DNA of 64,000 nucleotides from the NCBI RefSeq assembly GCF_000337675.1, contig NZ_AOIB01000028.1:311481-375480 (forward strand), read 5' to 3'. Below the pieces are notes generated by a model. It worked only from the letters and a program-made list of their open reading frames with translations, was not told the DNA's origin and made no database searches. The stretch comes from Natronococcus amylolyticus DSM 10524 (lineage in GTDB: Archaea > Halobacteriota > Halobacteria > Halobacteriales > Natrialbaceae). Both the position numbers and the translations under genes were made by a program. This document shows, piece by piece, positions 34,618 to 42,996 of the stretch. How positions within the stretch are numbered: position 1 is the first letter of the stretch; the number at the start of each line of letters is the position of its first letter.

Positions 34618-36470
34618 GTGATTCACAACCAGATTTTGTCGGCGAACACGACATCGACCAGACGACACTCGACATCATCGAAAGCACGCTTTCGAACACC
34701 CGCTACGAGATGGATCGAGTCGTCGAGACGACGGCGATCAGTCCGGTAATCCGTGAACAGTCCGATCAGTTTCCGCTGATCGCAGACGCGAAGGGTCGGA
34801 TGGTCATGGGCCAGTTTGGCTCGGCCATCGACACGATTCTCGAGAATTCCGCGTTCGAGCGCGAGGATCTCGAGGACGGTGACGTGATCGCAACTAACGA
34901 TCCCTACATGTGTGCTGGGGCCGTCTCGCATACCCCAGATATGCTCCTGTTGCGTCCGATCTTCTACGAGGATGATCTGATCGGCTTCTCGAGTCAGTGG
35001 GGGAACCTGATGGACGTCGGTGGGAAGACACCCGGTAGCATGCCCGTCCAGGCAGGGACGATCTTCGAGGAGGGGATGCGCTTGCCACCGGTCAAACTCT
35101 ACAAGCAAGGCGAATTCGATAGCGAACTCCTCCAAACGTTCGCGCACAACACTCGACTCCCGAACCACGCGGAAGCAGATATCAAGGCGCTTGCAGCGGG
35201 GACGAAAGCTGCCGAAACTCGAGTCCACGAACTCTGTGATCGGTTTGGCAAGGAGACGTACGTGGAAGCGTGTGACGCCATTCTCGATCGTACCCGTGAT
35301 GGGATGATCGACCTGATCCACGAGTTCATTCCCGAGGGAGAGCGCTACACGTTCGCGGATTACGTCGACGACGACGGCATGGGGAACGGTCCAATCAAGC
35401 TCCACCTCGAAATCTACCGGGAGGGAGAAACGGTGTACCTCGATTGGACCGGAACCGACGAGCAGGTACCGGGAACGGTGAACTTCCTCCTGAACGAGCA
35501 GATGTTCAAGATGTTCACCGGGGTCTTTCTAATCATGGCATTCGATCCCTTGCTCACGTTCAACGACGGCTACTACGACCTCTTCGACGTAACACTACCG
35601 GAGGGATCGGTCGTTCAGCCGGAGTTCCCGGCAGCGCTCGGGAATCGGTTACCGATGATGGCTCGCCAGTTCGACGTGCTCCAGGCAACATTCTCGAAGC
35701 TCATCGACGACTTCTCCGTCGCGGGGAGCTACGGAACGTCACCAAATCTCGTCTACGCGGGAACTGACTCCGAAGGTAACGACTTCCAGATGCTCGAGAT
35801 CTTGTACGGAGGAATTCCTGCTCGACCGGGCGGCGACGGTCTCGACGGCCACTCCTGGTGGCCGCTGTTCCGTACCGTTCCGGCGGAGTATCAGGAGGCC
35901 TACTACCCGTTGACTATCGACGAGTACAGTACCCGAACAGACACCGGTGGCGCTGGCGAATTCCGTGGCGGTCACGGTATCACGAAGGTCTACACCTTCG
36001 AGGAGGACGGAGCGATAACCTTCCAGGACGATCGTGCACACACCTATCCGTGGGGTGTCGACGGCGGGCAGCACGGCCAGACGAGCGAAAAGAAGCTGAT
36101 TCGGACCGACGGGACGGAAGAAGAGCTCCCGTCGAAAGTCGAAAACGTCGCCGTACAGGCGGGTGACAAGCTCGTCTTTAGCACCGCCGGTGGTGGCGGA
36201 CTCGGTGATCCCGTAGAACGTGATCCCGACGTCGTTGCTACGGAAGTCGAACGAGGGCTCATCTCCGAAGTCACGGCACGTGAAGAGTACGGCGTCGTTC
36301 TCGACGACGATGGGGCGGTTGAGACTACCGCGACGGAGGAACGGCGCAATGAAATACGATCGAACCGTGACGAACCCGACGCGTTCGACTACGGTCCGTT
36401 GCCGGACAACGAGACACTCGAAGCGCAGATCGCAAACGAGCGCCGAGAGTTTGCCAACCGAGACAACTGA
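34614..36470 (+). CDS. hyuB: Hydantoinase/oxoprolinase subunit B
   Basis: 618 aa. Family features are VVETTAISPVIREQSDQFPL, ATNDPYMCAGAVSHTPDMLL, MPVQAGTIFEEGMRLPPVKL, the FRGGHGITKVY region and TAGGGGLGDPVERDPDVV near the C-terminus. It is the partner of HyuA in ATP-dependent cyclic-amide hydrolysis and starts within the hyuA stop codon. An isochorismatase-family gene follows after 26 bases. Confidence 0.92.
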   Translation: MSDSQPDFVGEHDIDQTTLDIIESTLSNTRYEMDRVVETTAISPVIREQSDQFPLIADAKGRMVMGQFGSAIDTILENSAFEREDLEDGDVIATNDPYMCAGAVSHTPDMLLLRPIFYEDDLIGFSSQWGNLMDVGGKTPGSMPVQAGTIFEEGMRLPPVKLYKQGEFDSELLQTFAHNTRLPNHAEADIKALAAGTKAAETRVHELCDRFGKETYVEACDAILDRTRDGMIDLIHEFIPEGERYTFADYVDDDGMGNGPIKLHLEIYREGETVYLDWTGTDEQVPGTVNFLLNEQMFKMFTGVFLIMAFDPLLTFNDGYYDLFDVTLPEGSVVQPEFPAALGNRLPMMARQFDVLQATFSKLIDDFSVAGSYGTSPNLVYAGTDSEGNDFQMLEILYGGIPARPGGDGLDGHSWWPLFRTVPAEYQEAYYPLTIDEYSTRTDTGGAGEFRGGHGITKVYTFEEDGAITFQDDRAHTYPWGVDGGQHGQTSEKKLIRTDGTEEELPSKVENVAVQAGDKLVFSTAGGGGLGDPVERDPDVVATEVERGLISEVTAREEYGVVLDDDGAVETTATEERRNEIRSNRDEPDAFDYGPLPDNETLEAQIANERREFANRDN

Positions 36471-36496
36471 ACGACACCTACTTCCACTACATCATC

Positions 36497-37141
36497 ATGG
36501 ACTGGCTCCACGACATCGATATCGACTACGACGACTCAGAGTTTGGTGCGAGTGTCGGTATTGGTGACCAACCCGCATTGGTTGTCATCGATCTCATAAA
36601 TGCCTTCACCGATCCCGAAACGAGTCTCGGCTCGGACGTAACTGACGTTCTCGAGCAGAGTTCTCGGCTACTTGAGGCCTTCCGCGAGCACAACTTACCT
36701 CGGTACTTCACGACTGTCGCGTTCGAGGAGTCCTACGGTGATGCCGGTCGGTTCATCGAGAAGGTTCCTGCACTCAAAGAACTACAGCTTGGCACCGAAG
36801 CAGTTGAAGTCGACAATCAGGTCGCCCCGGTGGACGATGAACGAGTGATCCTGAAGAAGTACGCCAGTGCCTTTTACGGGACTGACTTACAAACCGAACT
36901 GACGACAGACCGTGTCGATACACTTGTCCTCGCCGGTGTAACGACGAGTGGCTGTATCCGTGCAACGGCCGTCGACAGTCTCCAACACGGTTACCGGACT
37001 ATCGTCCCTTCGGATGCAGTCGGTGACCGTGCCGAAGGACCACATCGAGCCAATCTCTATGATATCGATACGAAGTATGGCGATGTTGTTACTACAGATA
37101 CCGTACTCGAACACCTCTCCAACAATGAAGAAGAAAACTAA
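36497..37141 (+). CDS. Isochorismatase-family amidohydrolase (N-carbamoylsarcosine amidase-like)
   Basis: 214 aa cysteine hydrolase. The catalytic triad is readable: Asp32 in LVVIDLINAF, Lys120/121 in VILKKYASAF, and Cys153 in VTTSGCIRATAVD with the usual cis-peptide Val-Thr-Thr. Family members hydrolyse N-carbamoylsarcosine, maleamate, nicotinamide or isochorismate. Being directly behind hyuAB, removal of a carbamoyl group from the opened hydantoin ring is the most likely job (inference). Maleamate amidase is an alternative. Confidence 0.87.
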   Translation: MDWLHDIDIDYDDSEFGASVGIGDQPALVVIDLINAFTDPETSLGSDVTDVLEQSSRLLEAFREHNLPRYFTTVAFEESYGDAGRFIEKVPALKELQLGTEAVEVDNQVAPVDDERVILKKYASAFYGTDLQTELTTDRVDTLVLAGVTTSGCIRATAVDSLQHGYRTIVPSDAVGDRAEGPHRANLYDIDTKYGDVVTTDTVLEHLSNNEEEN

Positions 37142-37195
37142 CAATGAACAGACTGTATCGACGCTACCTTACCGACTTCGATCAGGTGATCGACG

Positions 37196-38143
37196 ATGAC
37201 TGAGTCCGGTGCAATACTCCGAGAGCACCTCAATCGTGACGAGATCTTAGCCTGTCCGGGCGTGCACGACCCGCTTACAGCCGGTGTTGCTGACGCCGTC
37301 GGCTTCGATGCGATATACATGACCGGATACGGAACCTCCCTATCGAAGACGGGCTATCCTGATGCCGGCTTTATTACGATGCCGGAGATGATCAGCAACG
37401 CTGCAAATATTCAGGAGCGTATCGACGTCCCACTGATCGCCGATGCCGATAACGGGTACGGAAACGCAACAAACGTCGTCCGAACGGTTCGAGAGTACAT
37501 CAAGGCCGGCGTCGGCGCGATCCATATCGAAGATCAGACCTTCCCGAAACGGTGTGGTCATACGAAAGGCCGGCAGGTCATTCCGCGAGACGAGGCAGTT
37601 GGAAAGATCGAAGCTGCAGCTGACGTACGAGACGACCGTGGTGAAGACTTCGTCCTCATTGCTCGGACGGACGCTCGCGGTACCGGGGACGGATCACTCG
37701 ACGAGGCGATCGGTCGCGCTAACGATTTTCTCGAGGCTGGGGCCGACATCGCATTCGTCGAGGGACCGACCGATGAATCGGAACTCGAACGTATCGGCCA
37801 GGAGGTCAACGGACCACTCGTCTACAATTTCGTCGGCGATCTCGGCTCCTCACCGTACGTTGAACTCTCCGTACTCCAAGAGTTAGGATTCGATCTCGTG
37901 TTGTTCCCAATCGCCGCGACACTCTCAACGATTGCAAACGTGTACGCTGACTTCAGCGCCTTCGCAGAGGATCCAGTTGCAGCAATGCGAGCCATCGATG
38001 ATACGTTCAATTCTCAACCGATCGGTAGTCTCCACGAGTTTTCTGGGTTTCCAGAAGTTGTTGAGTGGGAACAGCAGTATCTCCCCGATGACGAACAAGA
38101 GAAGTACGAGGGATCACTGGGAGACGAGCTCGAATCCGAATAG
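37196..38143 (+). CDS. Isocitrate lyase / PEP mutase superfamily enzyme
   Basis: 315 aa TIM barrel. The metal-binding DADNGYGN and active-site loop FPKRCGHTKGR (Cys120-Gly-His) are typical of the PEPM/ICL superfamily, close to oxaloacetate decarboxylase, 2,3-dimethylmalate lyase and methylisocitrate-lyase-like members. It cleaves C-C or C-P bonds of alpha-oxy-carboxylates. It is the last gene of the hyu cluster (54 bases after the amidase). The substrate is unknown; a dimethylmalate-lyase-like step would give pyruvate plus propionate. Confidence 0.85.
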   Translation: MTESGAILREHLNRDEILACPGVHDPLTAGVADAVGFDAIYMTGYGTSLSKTGYPDAGFITMPEMISNAANIQERIDVPLIADADNGYGNATNVVRTVREYIKAGVGAIHIEDQTFPKRCGHTKGRQVIPRDEAVGKIEAAADVRDDRGEDFVLIARTDARGTGDGSLDEAIGRANDFLEAGADIAFVEGPTDESELERIGQEVNGPLVYNFVGDLGSSPYVELSVLQELGFDLVLFPIAATLSTIANVYADFSAFAEDPVAAMRAIDDTFNSQPIGSLHEFSGFPEVVEWEQQYLPDDEQEKYEGSLGDELESE

Positions 38144-38177
38144 CACCGAAAAGGTCGGTGATAGTTTAGTCCTGATT

Positions 38178-38975
38178 TTATCTTTCAAGATAGCGGCTCA
38201 GTACTGCGGCAAGCACCATTATTACAACAAGTACTGTTGAGAGAGCGTTGATCTCGGGGGTGAGTCCAGTACGGAGCATATCGTAGATCTCGACCGGAAC
38301 AGTACTGGTTCCAGGTGCAATGAGAAACTGTGTGGCAGTGAACTCGCCGAATGAGACAATAAATGCAATAAACAACCCAGAGAGCAAGGCCGGTGAAATG
38401 ATGGGGGCAGTGACGTTCGTGAACGTCATTGTCGGATCAGCGCCGAGAACACGAGAGGCTTTCTCGAGATCGTTATCGAATGTTACGAGTTCTGAGCGCA
38501 CGAGCAAAAAGACGTACGGAACGCCCAGGATAGAGTGACCGATGATGAGCGTTGGATAGCCGGCATTGACGTTGATCTGCCCGAAGTAGCGGATCAGAGC
38601 GATTCCCGTAATCACAGGAGAGATGATCATCGGCAACAGCATGATCGTCGAAAGCTGCTGTTTGTAGGGGAACTCCGCACGGACAAAACCAATAGCCGCA
38701 ATGGTTCCAAAGATGACCGCAATAATCGCTGCACCCGTTGCGACGACAAAACTCGTAAAGAGCGCGCCAAGCAGCTGGCTGTCGGTCATCAATGCAACGT
38801 ACCACTGCAGACTAATACCATCGTACGGGATCGCGGGAAATGCTCGTCCGGTAAAGGAAGTCAGAACGACCATCGCGACTGGCACAAGCAAGAAGACGTA
38901 GATCAGCAAGATAGTGCCTAGTAACACGCCACGGCGCAGCAGCCCTGTCTGCTTGAGAGATCCAACTGCGCTCAT
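38178..38975 (-). CDS. ABC transporter permease (PotC-like)
   Basis: 265 aa with six membrane helices. The cytoplasmic coupling loop ASRVLGADPTMTFTNVTAPI (EAA-type motif) binds the ATPase. Sequence style and position match the second permease of polyamine/opine-type importers. Its start overlaps the previous permease by four bases. It is convergent with the hyu cluster, 34 bases from the end of the lyase gene. Confidence 0.88.
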   Translation of the reverse strand: MSAVGSLKQTGLLRRGVLLGTILLIYVFLLVPVAMVVLTSFTGRAFPAIPYDGISLQWYVALMTDSQLLGALFTSFVVATGAAIIAVIFGTIAAIGFVRAEFPYKQQLSTIMLLPMIISPVITGIALIRYFGQINVNAGYPTLIIGHSILGVPYVFLLVRSELVTFDNDLEKASRVLGADPTMTFTNVTAPIISPALLSGLFIAFIVSFGEFTATQFLIAPGTSTVPVEIYDMLRTGLTPEINALSTVLVVIMVLAAVLSRYLER

Positions 38976-39820
38976 AGGTTACCAAGCGCCTCCTGAAGAT
39001 CGAACACGGCATTGAATATCGCGATAAACCCGATTAGCAGGATCGTATAGATCACTGCTAATGCTGATGCGAGTTGGATATTAAACGCCTCAAGGAATGC
39101 GCGGGCAATTTCGTTGGCGATCATTGACTGTCCCGATCCGCCAAGGATGTCTGGGCCGAGGAACGATCCTGCCGAGAGGATGAACACGATTACTCCGGCA
39201 GCGACGACACCTGGCATGCTCAACGGAAGGACAACCGAATAGATCGTTCGCAACTGGCCAGCGCCAAGGGTCCGGGAAGCGTTGATCGTCTCATGGTGTA
39301 TTGCGTTGAGCGAATTGTAGATTGGGAGGACGGCAAACGGAAGATAGGCGTTGGCCAGTCCAATGATTACCGCTGTTGTCGTAAACAGTAAGTCCGTTTC
39401 AATACCGAATGACTGTGCGAGCGGACCGGTCGGTGAGAAAAACAAGAGCACCCCGAAGTAACGGATGATGTATGCGATCCATAGCGGAACAACCACTAAC
39501 GTCAACAGGAGACGAACGCGTTTGCTCGAGAACACGAGATAGTACGCAAGGGCGTACGCCAACGCAAGTGTCACCAGCGTCGTTACGATTCCGTAGAGGA
39601 ACGAACGAACAAAAGCGGCGAGATAGACGCCACCCATGGCACGCTGATAGGCCTGAAGTGGGTGCCCATCGCCGAAGTTGATACTCTCAACAACTAGGAA
39701 GAGGACTGGAAACACGAAAAAGAACGTGACCCAACCGACACCGATAGCTACGAGGTGGCGATTGGTTATCCGATCGCTGAGCCAGCTCGGAACGGGGCTG
39801 CGTTCGACGACAACGCTCAT
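38972..39820 (-). CDS. ABC transporter permease (PotB-like)
   Basis: 282 aa, six helices. The coupling loop is ASRTLGAGQLRTIYSVVLPL, and SMPGVVAAGVIVFILSAGSF follows, as in PotB-like permeases. ATGA overlaps on both sides tie it to the ATPase gene and the second permease gene. Confidence 0.88.
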   Translation of the reverse strand: MSVVVERSPVPSWLSDRITNRHLVAIGVGWVTFFFVFPVLFLVVESINFGDGHPLQAYQRAMGGVYLAAFVRSFLYGIVTTLVTLALAYALAYYLVFSSKRVRLLLTLVVVPLWIAYIIRYFGVLLFFSPTGPLAQSFGIETDLLFTTTAVIIGLANAYLPFAVLPIYNSLNAIHHETINASRTLGAGQLRTIYSVVLPLSMPGVVAAGVIVFILSAGSFLGPDILGGSGQSMIANEIARAFLEAFNIQLASALAVIYTILLIGFIAIFNAVFDLQEALGNL

Positions 39821-40896
39821 AGAACGATCACCGATTCTGAGTCGAACGTGACGAGTACTTCATCACCGACCTCAAGATGCGGGAAACGATTTGTACTCGC
39901 AAGAGCGGTTTCGCCACTTTCGAGGGTAGCTGTGACCTCAGCCCGATTACCGAGATTTGAAACTTTTTCAATCGTCCCTGGAAACGCGTTCTCTTCAGTC
40001 GCAGCTACAGTCGTTGCGCCACCGTCAGCTGTTGCCTGTGCTGCCTCGATATTGACATCCTCTGGGCGAACATACAACGAGACTTCTTCTCGATCACTGC
40101 TAACACTATCATTTGGAAGAACAACACAGGTATCGCCGGCATCTACGAAGGGTCTCGGCCCATCGTTTCTAATCGGTCCACTGAACTGCATCGACTTTCC
40201 GACAAACTCCGCGACAAAGTCGTTTACTGGTTGTTCGTAGATAGCCTGTGGATGATCGACTTGCTGGATTTCCCCATCATCAAGGACGACGACTTTGTCA
40301 GACATCGACAGCGCATCCTCTTGATCATGTGTAACGTACAATGAGGTCACTCCCAACTCTCGCTGAAGCGTCATGAGCCACTGTCGCATCTCTTCTCGGA
40401 GAACTCGGTCGAGCCCGGTCAGCGGCTCGTCGAGCAGTAAAATATCGGGTTCGTAGGCAAGTGCCCGAGCTAACGAGACGCGCTGTTGCTGTCCTCCTGA
40501 GAGTTCGCCAGGGCGATGATCATCGTGATTGGGAAGATCAACGAGTTCGAGAAATTCTTGTACTCGTGCATGACGTTCTTCCTCATCGTACCCGTGCATA
40601 CGAAGTCCATATGCGATGTTCTCCCGAACAGTCATATGGGGAAAGAGGGCAGTACTCTGAAAGGCCATCCCGATGTTTCGCTCTTCCGGGGGTAGGTTAG
40701 TGACATTCTCGCTCCGTAATGTCACCTCTCCTTCCGTTGGCTCTCTGAGACCCGCAATCATGTGCAACAGCGTTGTCTTTCCACAGCCAGACGGGCCTAG
40801 CAGAGTGACGAATTCACCCTCATCGATACGGAAACCGACGTCGTTGACGGCGCACAAGTCGCCGTAATACTTTGTAAGTCCGTTGACTTCTAACAT
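39817..40896 (-). CDS. ABC transporter ATPase (PotA-like)
   Basis: 359 aa from MLEVNGLTKYYGDL. Walker A GPSGCGKTTLLH, Q-loop MAFQST, signature LSGGQQQRVSLARALAYEPD, Walker B ILLLDEPLTGLD, and a H-loop YVTHDQEDALSM. The C-terminal part is a TOBE domain (LYVRPEDVNIEA...ALASTNRFPHLEVGDEVLV). It energises import through the two permeases. The longest frame starts further upstream, but that stretch is the spacer behind the binding-protein gene. Confidence 0.9.
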   Translation of the reverse strand: MLEVNGLTKYYGDLCAVNDVGFRIDEGEFVTLLGPSGCGKTTLLHMIAGLREPTEGEVTLRSENVTNLPPEERNIGMAFQSTALFPHMTVRENIAYGLRMHGYDEEERHARVQEFLELVDLPNHDDHRPGELSGGQQQRVSLARALAYEPDILLLDEPLTGLDRVLREEMRQWLMTLQRELGVTSLYVTHDQEDALSMSDKVVVLDDGEIQQVDHPQAIYEQPVNDFVAEFVGKSMQFSGPIRNDGPRPFVDAGDTCVVLPNDSVSSDREEVSLYVRPEDVNIEAAQATADGGATTVAATEENAFPGTIEKVSNLGNRAEVTATLESGETALASTNRFPHLEVGDEVLVTFDSESVIVL

Positions 40897-40928
40897 CGTT
40901 AAAATTTGTATTGGTAGTATTATTATGG

Positions 40929-41993
40929 TTAGCTCTGCTGTACTTCCTGGAAGCGCTCCGACCACTCGTCTTGAACTGGGAGAATTCGGGACCAGTCATT
41001 GAAGCTCAACTCATCGATGGGCGCATAATCTGGGAGTTCTGTCATCTCCTCAGGGGGATCCTCCACCTGTACTGTATAATTCATGTCATCCGACATCTGG
41101 AGGATATTATCTCGCTCGTAGGTGAAATTCAATAAGTCGTGAATGAGATCTCGGTTTTCCGTTTCTTGGACAATTGATAGTGTGTCAGTCCACGCCATCG
41201 TTCCCTCTTCGGGGAGAACGTACTCGATGTGCTCATGGCCGTCTTCTTGTAGCGCAATAACACGACCACCCCATGCCTCACAGATGTGGGCGTTCTCCTG
41301 GCGTAGATACTGGATTGAGGTGTCTCCGTCAGACCAGTAACTAAAAGCGTTCTCGTTTTGTTCTTCAGCTTCTTCGATTACCTCTTCGAAGAGATCCTCG
41401 TCCTCTGCGGCTTCGTTGATATCAACGTCGATCGCAGCAGCACAGTTCGAAAACCGATCGACTGCTCGGTCGAGTAGTGCAACCTGTCCCTCGTACTGTG
41501 GATCTTTAATTTCCTCCCAACTAGTGAGTTCTTCGTCAACAAGTTCAGTGTTGTACGCATACCCAGTTGCCCCGTTTTCTCGAATCAGGCCGATCGTCTC
41601 ACCATCATCGAGTAGAAAGTCGAGTTCCTGTGCATCGTCGCGGATGTTGTCTGTATAATTCGGCACTTCATCGAGGTCAATCGGTTCAAGAACACCTTCG
41701 TCTTGCCCCTGGGCCATTCCAGTATCATTGAGTGCGACGATGTCATATTCCCCTGTGTTTTGTTGAATCTGGGAGATCATCTCAACCGTCCCTCCAGCGG
41801 AGTCACCCTCAATTTCGACATCCTCCTCTTCTGCCCACGCGTCAAAAATTCGCTCCTGTGCTTCCTGTGTATTTCCACCGAACCCGAGGAAGCGAAGCGT
41901 ACCACCACCACCATTCATGCCGCCCATACAACCCGCGAGGCTTACGACTGATCCTGCTCCGAGTGTAGCCAGTGCGCTGCGCCGAGTCACCAT
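40929..41993 (-). CDS. ABC substrate-binding lipoprotein (PotD-like)
   Basis: 354 aa from MVTRRSALATLGAGSV. The twin-arginine signal with lipobox (VSLAGCMGG) predicts Tat export and lipid anchoring at Cys. The mature part reads GTLRFLGFGGNTQEAQERIF and YDIVALNDTGMAQGQ, the style of polyamine/putrescine-type binding proteins. The acidic mature surface fits a halophile. It is the first gene of the four-gene importer operon; the location next to hyuAB suggests that a nitrogenous substrate is imported. Confidence 0.88.
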   Translation of the reverse strand: MVTRRSALATLGAGSVVSLAGCMGGMNGGGGTLRFLGFGGNTQEAQERIFDAWAEEEDVEIEGDSAGGTVEMISQIQQNTGEYDIVALNDTGMAQGQDEGVLEPIDLDEVPNYTDNIRDDAQELDFLLDDGETIGLIRENGATGYAYNTELVDEELTSWEEIKDPQYEGQVALLDRAVDRFSNCAAAIDVDINEAAEDEDLFEEVIEEAEEQNENAFSYWSDGDTSIQYLRQENAHICEAWGGRVIALQEDGHEHIEYVLPEEGTMAWTDTLSIVQETENRDLIHDLLNFTYERDNILQMSDDMNYTVQVEDPPEEMTELPDYAPIDELSFNDWSRILPVQDEWSERFQEVQQS

Positions 41994-42172
41994 GTTACTA
42001 CCTTCCATGGACCTTTCTCTACATTCTATGGTATGGTATAATAGTGTTCCGGTGAGTCCGAATTAAGAAGTATAATTTAGGAAAATCTCCGAAATGCCTA
42101 AGTCAGATAGGGACAATTATAATAGCTACGCGCCTCGCCGTGAAGATTGGTGGGCGTCATACGAGACAACAC

Positions 42173-42994
42173 ATGACCTGTACCGAGGATCGAAGAGTGG
42201 AAACTGTCGAACCGGCATCGACCGAAACTGTCGACTACCGAGTCGACGACAACGTCGCGTACGTCACGCTGACACGCTCGGATCGGCTCAACGCCGTTAC
42301 AAAGGAACTATATGCGGGCGTTCAAGGTGCTCTCAAGCGGGCGAGTGAGGACGATGCCCGCGTGATAGTACTTGAGGGCGAAGGCCGTGCTTTCTGTGTT
42401 GGCGCAGATCTGAAAGACCACGACGAACGCGAACGAACTGCTGCAGAGAAACGCGAGTACGCTTGGACTGCTCAACGAACCTGTGAGGCAATCCAGACCC
42501 ATGAGCGACCAGTTATTGTCAAGATCCAAGGATATGCTATCGGTGCTGGCGCAGAGATGGCACTTAGTGCAGATCTCATCGTAATGGCGACACAAGCAGA
42601 AATACGGTTCCCGGAAACATCTATTGGAACCTACGTTGGTGGTGGTGTTACGGATACACTGCCTGAACGCGTCGGAACCGCGAAAGCAAAGGAGCTATTG
42701 CTCACTGCAGCCTCACTAGACGGAGCCGAGGCTGCCGAGATCGGACTCGTAAATGAGGTTGTCCCGGACGACAAGTTGGACGACGCCGTCAACAACCTGG
42801 CAACTGAGATTGCCAACAACGCCCCGATTCCAATTGCTTTCGCGAAAAAACAACTGAATCAGCAACCAGCTGACCGTGAGCTGATACTGACTGCAGAAGT
42901 CGATGCACTCCTAACATGTATGGAAACCGCCGACTGGCAGGAAGGCATCGACGCGTTCGCCGAGGAGCGCGAGCCAGTCTTCGAGGGGCGATAA
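42173..42994 (+). CDS. Enoyl-CoA hydratase/isomerase family protein
   Basis: 273 aa from MTCTEDRRVETVEP (the 11 upstream codons are not conserved-looking). Crotonase fold: VAYVTLTRSDRLNAVTKELY, oxyanion GRAFCVGADLKDH and IKIQGYAIGAGAEMALSADL with the Gly-Gly-type turn, then EIRFPETSIGTYVGGGVT and the Glu region. It could hydrate, isomerise or hydrolyse a CoA thioester. It is the first gene of an operon with acd (2 bases away), another crotonase gene and a nitrilase gene. Confidence 0.88.
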   Translation: MTCTEDRRVETVEPASTETVDYRVDDNVAYVTLTRSDRLNAVTKELYAGVQGALKRASEDDARVIVLEGEGRAFCVGADLKDHDERERTAAEKREYAWTAQRTCEAIQTHERPVIVKIQGYAIGAGAEMALSADLIVMATQAEIRFPETSIGTYVGGGVTDTLPERVGTAKAKELLLTAASLDGAEAAEIGLVNEVVPDDKLDDAVNNLATEIANNAPIPIAFAKKQLNQQPADRELILTAEVDALLTCMETADWQEGIDAFAEEREPVFEGR

Positions 42995-42996
42995 CG

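Noticed and set aside
32722-36349. Long open frames antisense to hyuA and hyuB
   Set aside because: They mirror codon bias of the real genes, lack motifs and starts, and the sense strand has unmistakable family signatures.
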